Positions 57,371-64,000 of a stretch of DNA of 64,000 nt are shown here, in pieces. A program made the translations under genes and the position numbers. The notes under the pieces are model-generated. The model made no database searches. It saw only the letters and a list, made by a program, of their open reading frames with translations, and was not told where the DNA came from. Within the stretch, counting starts at the first letter, position 1; every line of letters begins with the position of its first letter. This DNA comes from Photorhabdus noenieputensis (GTDB lineage Bacteria; Pseudomonadota; Gammaproteobacteria; Enterobacterales; Enterobacteriaceae), in assembly GCF_018448935.1 (NCBI RefSeq), contig NZ_RCWC01000026.1, positions 1-64,000 of the forward strand, in the 5' to 3' direction.

Positions 57371-58285
57371 TTATTTACTCCATTCAGCATGTAAATCGAC
57401 ACAATAAGCACCGGATACCGGGCTAAAACTATGAACTTTTCCTTGATAGCTCAGTCCGTTGTAGCTATTAAAAGACGTAATTAGTTCATTACACTCATCT
57501 GGTAAGCAAGGATCCAACAATGCCATACGATCCAAAAAGTCTAGTTGCTGCACATCTATCACTCTCGCTCCAGGCTCTTCTTCCAGCAATATTCCCCAAC
57601 TATCCCATATCAATGGTTCATACCCAGCCAGTGAAGCCAAGTCTAAAAAGAATAAATTACGTACTGTCCACTGCCCATATCCGTCATCAAATCGATATCC
57701 ACTGAAAATACGTTCATCCATTGTTCCCTGTCGGATATGCCTCCATATTTCTGCTCCACTAAAGAATAAATGTTGAGGAAAATCTGATGGATTAACATTT
57801 AATAATGGCTTAGGAAGAACATTTAATCGACTTTCGGCATATAACCATCTAGTACCGTTCCAATATTCTACTAAAGTATGATCATGCATCGGACATTTAT
57901 CTATATACTGATAATGAGCAAATCCATAACGGACTCTTGCTGGAATATTTTTATGTCGCATAAAGGAGCATAATAAAACAGAAAAATCCCTACAAGTAGA
58001 TAATAGACGTTTTTCTGGAGGTCGAGGTTTTAAAAATTCTGAATCATCAAGTAACAAAAGTTTTTTTAGTATCAGTGAAACACAGCGGCTGTCTATTTCT
58101 ATATTACGTGTAGAAATGATGTTGGGATTAAGCTTGTCTTTGTCTGTCTGGTAGTGAATTAATAAATTCTGAACGATAGAAATTAACTCTTCCACATCAT
58201 TAGGTAAATCATCAAGCTGAGATGAATATGCTGCTGATGATGTCACCTCAGTATGCTGTCGATAGTGATTAACAGGATTAAACAT
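57371..58285 (-). CDS. Transglutaminase-like protein
   Basis: A 304-residue protein with a transglutaminase-like cysteine-peptidase-fold core. Cys98 is in STCRDFSVLLCSFMRHKNIPARVRYGFAHY, and His136 is in HDHTLVEYWNGTRW. Glu151 or another nearby acid may complete the triad. A related enzyme, AdmF of the andrimid pathway, joins an acyl group to an amine, and a similar amide-forming role is possible here. It overlaps the hydrolase gene by eight bases, so the two are coupled. Confidence 0.82.
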   Translation of the reverse strand: MFNPVNHYRQHTEVTSSAAYSSQLDDLPNDVEELISIVQNLLIHYQTDKDKLNPNIISTRNIEIDSRCVSLILKKLLLLDDSEFLKPRPPEKRLLSTCRDFSVLLCSFMRHKNIPARVRYGFAHYQYIDKCPMHDHTLVEYWNGTRWLYAESRLNVLPKPLLNVNPSDFPQHLFFSGAEIWRHIRQGTMDERIFSGYRFDDGYGQWTVRNLFFLDLASLAGYEPLIWDSWGILLEEEPGARVIDVQQLDFLDRMALLDPCLPDECNELITSFNSYNGLSYQGKVHSFSPVSGAYCVDLHAEWSK

Positions 58286-59210
58286 GAATAGGCTCCATTG
58301 GCAAAGATATAATATCCTTTGTGTTAAAAGAGGTTATAAAAGCTGAAATATAGTTCATTATTTTATAGTGTAATTCTTTTCTTGGTACATAATCACCACC
58401 ACTAACGACTGAATTTAATGCTTTTAATAAAGGAGAGAATTCATAAATAAAAGCGTAGTGACCAGCTCCAAATAGGATATGATGTTCAACATGAGGTAAG
58501 TGCGTTGCGTAATCAGATGGTGATCCAAGCAACTTCATAGTATCTCTTTCACCGGATAAAATTAAAGTAGGTAAAAGCATTTCATTTAGGGTACTAGCAA
58601 GAAACAAATTTGATAAAGCTGGGGCCAGTAAGATTACAGCACAAATACCCTTAACTAAACATTGCTCAACTTCAAAACATGATAGTTCATTTAGTACTGG
58701 TGAAAACTCTGGCTCCAGTTCAAAACAGGGCTGACAACCGCACATCACTAATGCATCATACGCTCCAGCGGAATGGCCCATCACTAATGGGTGCGAAAAA
58801 TTTATTCTCTCACTTAAAGCTTCTAAGAGTAGTGCATCATATGCGTATACTAAACGTCGAGGCCTGGTTGTCAAATTCATCCAACTATACCTGGCATCCT
58901 GAATATCTTGATGATCCACTGCTAACACAGCAAAACCTTGTGTTGATAAAAACTCGGCAAGGTATGATTGATCAAAACGTGAACCACCGGACCCATGAGA
59001 AATTATTATTAATGGCCAGTTTGTACCCATAGGGATCGCATTTTCTTCCGATTTTGCATGTAATATATTTCGGTATCGCTTTACGATACCACTCTCAGCA
59101 TATGCAGGATACCAAAGAGTAGCGGAAATAGTCCCTAATGAAGATGGCCAATTGTAATGTATTACTCCACTACCAATGATGTGAAATATATCATTAATTC
59201 CGTTTGGCAT
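58278..59210 (-). CDS. Alpha/beta hydrolase (PAF-acetylhydrolase-like)
   Basis: A 310-residue alpha/beta hydrolase. The oxyanion motif is ISHGSGGSRF near residue 79, the nucleophile elbow GHSAGAYDAL, an acid in LSGERDTMKLL, and a His in GAGHYAFIYE. It resembles platelet-activating-factor acetylhydrolase and dienelactone-hydrolase families. A GGAGGT site precedes the ATG. In the cluster it might release or trim the product. Substrate unknown. Confidence 0.85.
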   Translation of the reverse strand: MPNGINDIFHIIGSGVIHYNWPSSLGTISATLWYPAYAESGIVKRYRNILHAKSEENAIPMGTNWPLIIISHGSGGSRFDQSYLAEFLSTQGFAVLAVDHQDIQDARYSWMNLTTRPRRLVYAYDALLLEALSERINFSHPLVMGHSAGAYDALVMCGCQPCFELEPEFSPVLNELSCFEVEQCLVKGICAVILLAPALSNLFLASTLNEMLLPTLILSGERDTMKLLGSPSDYATHLPHVEHHILFGAGHYAFIYEFSPLLKALNSVVSGGDYVPRKELHYKIMNYISAFITSFNTKDIISLPMEPIHV

Positions 59211-59563
59211 TTAAATAAACCTCCAATTTATTACCATTGCTTAGTAAAGTGACCAAATTTCATTCAAGAAAATAATTTTCTATTAATGTTTTTTTACCAA
59301 ATTTATACAATTTCTTTCTTATTAAATCATAGACTCTATTCATTTTATTTATATTTCCTGCGCTATAGCGAAAATTTAATTCCATCAAGAAATGTTTTTA
59401 CTTTTGTCTATACCTTTTCAGAGTGAAGATGCAGGTTTTTAATCTCATAATTATATTATTTAAAATAAATAATTTACATATCAAACCTGCATCTTAAAGT
59501 ATGTAATTAATGGATGCTGATTTTTTTATTAAATTTTTATTCCATAAGTTAAGTACTAGACCG
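59211..59563. other. Gap between hydrolase and ligase genes with a 13-bp inverted repeat
   Basis: About 350 AT-rich bases. AAGATGCAGGTTT (59426-59438) and AAACCTGCATCTT (59483-59495) form a perfect 13-bp inverted repeat across 44 AT-rich bases. It splits the minus-strand cluster into two transcription units and could be a terminator or operator. Confidence 0.55.
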
Positions 59564-61129
59564 TTAAGAAGATACTCTGCCTTCAGAAAGCTTTTTCTTT
59601 AGTTGTTTATAGTCTGTTTTTCCATTACGATTTTTGGGAATAGCCCCTATCACCAATCTTGTTGGCCACATACTTTTGGGCATAAATTGCTGGCATATTT
59701 TACGCAGCTCTAGATTAGATTTTTCATGCCAAGAAATAAAAAATACTAATCCTTCAACACAGTTCCCTTCTATAATTGGCCAGCCAATAACAGCGATATC
59801 ATCCACCCCTATTGCTTTACTCAACATTGACTCGATTTCCAAACGCTCCAAACGTTGGCCATTGACTTTCAGTTGATCATCACAACGTCCTAAAAAATGG
59901 AATATCCCATCACTGTCACGCTTAACCCAGTCTCCAGTACGATACCAATAACAACTACCATCGTATTCGAAGTTATTAGCCTGTATAGAATTACTTGATA
60001 AGTAACCACTAACCACTTGCTCACCGCCGATCCATAATTCACCTTCTTCTATATCTTTCTCGTTTTGACGTGGGCGTCCAATCTTTAATTTTGTGCCGGG
60101 ATAAGGAGCCCCGATTGGAACAATCAATTCATTAGTTACTGTTGGCTCAGAGCTCCAGCGATAACCACAAACTGCAACTGTTGCTTCCGTTGGCCCATAA
60201 ATGTTATCAATATGTGATGCAGGTGCAGCCAGATGCCAACTTTCAGCCATGCTCTGTAGTAAAGGTTCTCCACAAAATAGCGATTGGCGTAAGTGAGGAA
60301 AAGAACCTGGTTCCAATTGCCGTGAGCGTTGAAAGTATAGAATAATAGAAGGCACTGATGCCCAAAATGTCAGATGTTTATCTCGAACAAACCCTCTAAG
60401 CATTAAACTGTTTTTGGCATCAAAAACATGAGTCGATGCTCCAATAGTCCAAGGAACAAATAGATCGTGGACGGAAACATCAAAGCTCAGAGGACAAATT
60501 TGAGAAAAACGATCAGCGCAGGTTGGTTGATACAGCGCTATGGTATTGGATACATAGCGTGTAACATTAGTATGTGCAACCTCAACCCCTTTAGGATTAC
60601 CTGTACTACCTGATGTAAACATCAAATATGCATCAGGATTATCCGTTTTCATTTGTGCAGCAGGAATCCTAGCTAAATCAGCATGTGCGAGAAAATAGTG
60701 TTTTGGATAATCATTACACCAATTCGGACGTTGTTTACTATCTGACAAAATTATTACTAACGGTTTATCTATGTGTTTCAATAAATCGTGCAATAACTTT
60801 TGCTCCTCAGTGCAAGTCACTAATAAATCAAAATCAGTAATTTTAGATAATAAACTCAGACCTTCAGGAGTCTCGTCTTCGTTTAATGGCAAATAAGTCT
60901 TACCGTAACATAATGAAGCTACAACACCTGCTAAGATTCCTACATTTCTTCTTCCAAGCAAAGCACAATATTTTCCTTGTGAAAGAGAGAATCCTCGGGC
61001 CAGAAGGGATGCTAACTCATGTAGCTCACGGTAACTATATACATCATTATTAATAGATAACGCTTGGTAATCTGCATATTTCAGTGCGCTATCATGCAGC
61101 CATTCACCTAAGTGTTCAAAAACTCTCAT
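59564..61129 (-). CDS. AMP-forming acid/amino acid ligase (adenylation-domain type)
   Basis: A 521-residue ANL-superfamily ligase. Core motifs are visible: A3 LMFTSGSTGNPKG (about residue 169), A5 YGPTEATVAVCGY, A7 YRTGDWVKRDSDG, A8 FLGRCDDQLKVNGQRLERLEIE, and the catalytic Lys in NRNGKTDYKQL near the end. It lacks a carrier-protein domain. It resembles stand-alone NRPS adenylation domains and DltA. The acid it activates is unknown. It overlaps the KAS III-like gene by four bases (ATGA). Confidence 0.92.
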   Translation of the reverse strand: MRVFEHLGEWLHDSALKYADYQALSINNDVYSYRELHELASLLARGFSLSQGKYCALLGRRNVGILAGVVASLCYGKTYLPLNEDETPEGLSLLSKITDFDLLVTCTEEQKLLHDLLKHIDKPLVIILSDSKQRPNWCNDYPKHYFLAHADLARIPAAQMKTDNPDAYLMFTSGSTGNPKGVEVAHTNVTRYVSNTIALYQPTCADRFSQICPLSFDVSVHDLFVPWTIGASTHVFDAKNSLMLRGFVRDKHLTFWASVPSIILYFQRSRQLEPGSFPHLRQSLFCGEPLLQSMAESWHLAAPASHIDNIYGPTEATVAVCGYRWSSEPTVTNELIVPIGAPYPGTKLKIGRPRQNEKDIEEGELWIGGEQVVSGYLSSNSIQANNFEYDGSCYWYRTGDWVKRDSDGIFHFLGRCDDQLKVNGQRLERLEIESMLSKAIGVDDIAVIGWPIIEGNCVEGLVFFISWHEKSNLELRKICQQFMPKSMWPTRLVIGAIPKNRNGKTDYKQLKKKLSEGRVSS

Positions 61130-62073
61130 GATTCAATGTCCTCTTTAACTAATTGAAAAATAGCAGCACCGAATACTGCCCCTAATCCTACAGTGGCAAC
61201 CATTACATAATCTCCTAATCGCAGTGTATCTCTAGCAAAACTCCAGTTGATAAAGATATCTGCCCCAAAACAGTGACCTAATTCAGGTAATTTATCCAAA
61301 TAAACTTTGTCCAGAGGTAACGCGATTTTTTGGGTTACATCACGCCATGAAATCAAGTTCACATTATGGGGAAAAACCCAACGTATATGTTCCCAAGACA
61401 AATTAGATTGTTTTAAACAGCGCTCCATTACATTAGCCAAGCGTCCAGCATAGCTGGTTTCAAATTGCACTTGCTCTTCTGCGGTTTGCCAAGAACCCTT
61501 AGAATGTTGTCCGTAGTAATCAATCTCTAAGGCTTTCATTTTGGCCCCATCACCTCCCAGACTAATTATGCAAGCTGTAGCAGCATCGCCACACAACGTA
61601 GTATTGGGAATTTGTTGTAGAATACCGCTAAAAGTTAGGTCAGCTGTCAGCAATAATGCATAACCTTGACCACCGTTTCCAATTAGATGATTTTGAATTA
61701 CCTGCAATCCATTGAGATTAGAAGCACAGTTATTCGAATGAATGGAGAAGCAAGTTGCATTACGCAGTCCCAATCGTCGGTTCAGCCTCGACAACAAATT
61801 ATTTGGATAAGTCCAAGTTTCTGGAGCAGTATGCGCATGAATAAGTAAAGTAATAGATTCTATTGCTATACCATTACGTGTCAGCGCATCTTGAGCTGCA
61901 CGATACATCATCTCTTCCAGAGATATATTACTGATAACTATGCGATTTAATCCATAAAAACGCTGATATATCTTGATTGCATCTTCAGATAATTGAGGCT
62001 CAATAGGAACTCGCTCCAATCCAATTTTCTGTTCTGGCAAATAAACACCAATGTCATTGATTATTAGACTCAC
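61126..62073 (-). CDS. KAS III-like (thiolase-fold) enzyme 2
   Basis: A 315-residue FabH-like enzyme from the GTG at 62073, which overlaps the exporter stop as GTGA with GGAG upstream. The frame is open to 62142, but the extra 23 residues are exporter sequence in another phase. Candidate Cys116 is in HSNNCASNL, His236 is in FPHNVNLISW, and His267 in LGHCFGADIF replaces the usual FabH Asn. It is a paralog of the enzyme at 56427-57365. Two such enzymes in one cluster suggest a condensing pair or acyl transferases. Confidence 0.82.
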   Translation of the reverse strand: MSLIINDIGVYLPEQKIGLERVPIEPQLSEDAIKIYQRFYGLNRIVISNISLEEMMYRAAQDALTRNGIAIESITLLIHAHTAPETWTYPNNLLSRLNRRLGLRNATCFSIHSNNCASNLNGLQVIQNHLIGNGGQGYALLLTADLTFSGILQQIPNTTLCGDAATACIISLGGDGAKMKALEIDYYGQHSKGSWQTAEEQVQFETSYAGRLANVMERCLKQSNLSWEHIRWVFPHNVNLISWRDVTQKIALPLDKVYLDKLPELGHCFGADIFINWSFARDTLRLGDYVMVATVGLGAVFGAAIFQLVKEDIES

Positions 62074-64000
62074 GATGTGGCTCCATTCGTTTTTTTGTGT
62101 ACAAAGATATAAAGCGAAGGCAGCAGGAAAAGGGTGAGACATGAACCTACTAACATTCCCATGATAATCACTAGACCCAGTTCAAAACGGGATTCTGCCG
62201 CTGGACCGCTGGCAAATAAAAGAGGTAAGGCTCCCAATATCATGGTCAGCGTAGTTAGAACAATTGCACGTAAGCGAGACGCAGATGCTCGCACTGTTGC
62301 GTAGTAAATACTAATACCACCTTTCTTGTGCAAGTTATCAGTAGCTTGCACCATTAAAATTCCTTGTTTACTGATCAACCCAACTAAAGTTAGCATGCCA
62401 ACTTGTGTAAACATATCAAGCGGTACATCAAACCAAAATAACGCTAGTAATGCACCTAGTACTGAAAAAGGAATGCTGCCCAGTAAAACAATGAGTGGCC
62501 CCAGATAATTAGTAAGTTGTAATGCTAATAGACAATAAATACCTACTAATGCTATAGCAAAAGTTACTAGTAAACGTTGTCCTTCTTCTTTGCTTTGTCG
62601 TGTTTCTCCTGATAGGTCGTATGACACTCCTTGTGACTTGAGATTGTGGAGTAGTTGAAGAGCAAACTCTGTTGCTTCTGATTGCCCTACTCCCGGGGCT
62701 AACACACCTTGTAGTGTCACAGCAGCCTGTTTTTGGAACGTATTTAGAGATTCAGGACCTACTTCAGGATTCTGAGTCACCAGACTTCCTAGTCTGATAA
62801 GATTGCCATCTAAACTTCGCACTTGTAGATCTAATAGTGATTGTATCGCAGCTCGTTCAGTTTTTTTCAAGGCCATGATGACGTTATAGGTCCGTCCTTC
62901 ATAAATGAAAGGTTGTAGTTTAGTATTGGCGTATGCCAAATTCATACTATAACCAACATCTGAAGCGGAAATTCCTACTTTCGCCAGTTGTTCACGATCT
63001 AGTCGTATGTGAATCTGCGGAGTATCATATTTCAAATCTTTTTTCAAAAATAGAAACATACCACTAGCACGCATTTCACGTAGCATTAAATCACTAAGCG
63101 CATCTAGATTAGCGTAATCTTTATCTTCATGTTTGAGCACAAATTGGAAAGGTAATCCTCCGACACCTGGCAAGGAAGAAGGCAAGATTACTACCGACTG
63201 TAGAGCTGGGATTTTAGTTAAAATATTTTGCAGTTCAGGTTGTAATTGTATTGTTGAACGTTGACGTTCGGACCAATTAATTAATCGAACAAATGAAAGC
63301 AGCTGATTGTCTTTTGGTACTCCTATGACGTAGTTAAAATTAGCTATTTCTGGCAAGGTACTATAAATATTCTCTAATGTGGGTGTGTGTTGCTCAATAT
63401 AGTCTGTTCCAATGACACTTGGGCCTTCTGCAATTACCATTAGGCTACCTTGATCTTCTTTGGGAGCTAGCGCGTGAGGTAATATAATGAACAGAATGGT
63501 TACACCGGCTAACGTAGTTCCCCATAGCCATAGTGGGAAATTTCCAGTTTTCATTATTCGAATTAAAACGCGTTCATAACTACGACGGAAGCTAGCAAAC
63601 ATCTTTTCCACTCGTCTCACCATTAGTGAATGTTGATGATTTGTCGATAGCATACGTGCGCACATGACAGGAGTTAGGCTAAGTGCTAATATCCCAGAGA
63701 TGATTACAGCTCCAGCAAGAGTCACTGCAAATTCAGAAAATAACTTGCCTACAATTCCACCAATAAATGCTAATGGCAAATATACGATTGCTAGAGTTAA
63801 GGTCATGGTTATTAGAGATATAGCAATTTCATTCCCTCCTTTTAATGCAGCTTGATAAGGAGTGTCTCCCATGCGTATTCGATGCAGAGCTATGTCTAAC
63901 ACAATTATGGCATCGTCAACTACCAGCCCTGTCGCTAGAACCATTGCTAGTAAGGTCAGTGTATTAATTGAAAAACCACACAAATAAATCACTAAGCACA
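62070..64000 (-). CDS. RND-type efflux transporter (HAE1/AcrB-like), partial
   Basis: The C-terminal roughly 640 residues of an AcrB-type inner-membrane pump. The gene runs off the window, so about 380 N-terminal residues lie beyond. SINTLTLLAMVLATGLVVDDAI (TM4 with the conserved DD pair), LTPVMCARM, TLVGLISKQGILMVQATD and GPAAESRFELGLVI are typical. It is coupled to KAS III-like gene 2 and probably exports the product of the cluster. HAE1 pumps act with a periplasmic adaptor and an outer-membrane channel, probably outside the window. Confidence 0.92.
   Translation of the reverse strand, partial: CLVIYLCGFSINTLTLLAMVLATGLVVDDAIIVLDIALHRIRMGDTPYQAALKGGNEIAISLITMTLTLAIVYLPLAFIGGIVGKLFSEFAVTLAGAVIISGILALSLTPVMCARMLSTNHQHSLMVRRVEKMFASFRRSYERVLIRIMKTGNFPLWLWGTTLAGVTILFIILPHALAPKEDQGSLMVIAEGPSVIGTDYIEQHTPTLENIYSTLPEIANFNYVIGVPKDNQLLSFVRLINWSERQRSTIQLQPELQNILTKIPALQSVVILPSSLPGVGGLPFQFVLKHEDKDYANLDALSDLMLREMRASGMFLFLKKDLKYDTPQIHIRLDREQLAKVGISASDVGYSMNLAYANTKLQPFIYEGRTYNVIMALKKTERAAIQSLLDLQVRSLDGNLIRLGSLVTQNPEVGPESLNTFQKQAAVTLQGVLAPGVGQSEATEFALQLLHNLKSQGVSYDLSGETRQSKEEGQRLLVTFAIALVGIYCLLALQLTNYLGPLIVLLGSIPFSVLGALLALFWFDVPLDMFTQVGMLTLVGLISKQGILMVQATDNLHKKGGISIYYATVRASASRLRAIVLTTLTMILGALPLLFASGPAAESRFELGLVIIMGMLVGSCLTLFLLPSLYIFVHKKTNGATS

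Noticed and set aside
62074-62142. N-terminal extension of KAS III-like enzyme 2 up to 62142
   Set aside because: The extra residues are the exporter's C-terminal sequence in another frame. The GTG at 62073 has a GGAG site and overlaps the exporter stop.

Overview
The window looks like chromosomal DNA of an AT-rich enterobacterium of the Photorhabdus type (Morganellaceae). The first 24.8 kb is ordinary enterobacterial backbone in recognisable order: tRNA-Asp, queE/queD, cysJIH, cysGDNC, ftsB-ispD-ispF-truD-surE-pcm-nlpD-rpoS, then miaE and mutS. The genus call rests mainly on five tandem genes for seven-bladed beta-propeller lectins of the PLL family, which is characterised from Photorhabdus. 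No database search was possible.

Layout. 1-8.5 kb: tRNA-Asp, a YafD-like protein, a ProY-like permease, two queuosine/7-deazaguanine genes and the sulfite reductase operon. 8.6-9.3 kb: a HicAB toxin-antitoxin pair with a four-box operator. 9.5-20.2 kb: siroheme synthesis and sulfate activation (cysGDNC), then the ftsB-to-rpoS block. 20.2-28.2 kb: the rpoS-mutS hypervariable region. It holds HigBA, miaE, mutS, a decayed AbiE copy broken by an element bounded by inverted repeats and carrying a PemK-like toxin, a 161-bp duplicate of the mutS 5' end, and an intact AbiEi/AbiEii pair. 28.9-36.9 kb: five PLL-type lectin genes on the minus strand, each followed by a conserved hairpin. 37.4-41.5 kb: a FecI-like sigma factor, a FecR-like anti-sigma factor and an STN-containing TonB-dependent receptor behind a Fur-box-like site. 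42.2-45.7 kb: an unknown AT-rich gene, a RibD-type reductase and a winged-helix Fic protein with a multi-copy operator. 46.2-54.6 kb: a type I-E CRISPR system with cas3 and the complete Cascade set. cas1-cas2 are missing except for a probable 30-codon Cas1 remnant, and the array has 13 very degenerate repeats with regular 32-33-bp spacers. 55-64 kb: a minus-strand cluster that looks biosynthetic. It encodes an RND exporter (cut by the window edge), two unusual KAS III-like enzymes, an adenylating ligase, an alpha/beta hydrolase, a transglutaminase-like protein and a fold-III PLP decarboxylase.

How the genes work together. cysDNC activates sulfate to PAPS, cysH reduces PAPS to sulfite, and cysJI reduces sulfite to sulfide with the siroheme made by cysG. 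nlpD and rpoS are adjacent as in other enterics, so the rpoS promoter probably lies inside nlpD. From mutS onward the content is accessory: host or glycan recognition (lectins), iron or heme signalling, phage defence and toxin-antitoxin genes, CRISPR interference without adaptation, and an export-linked small-molecule pathway whose product I do not recognise.

The most interesting items are the 55-64 kb cluster, the decayed but structurally constrained CRISPR array with its Cas1 remnant, the nested duplications and element next to mutS, and the covarying hairpin behind the lectin genes.
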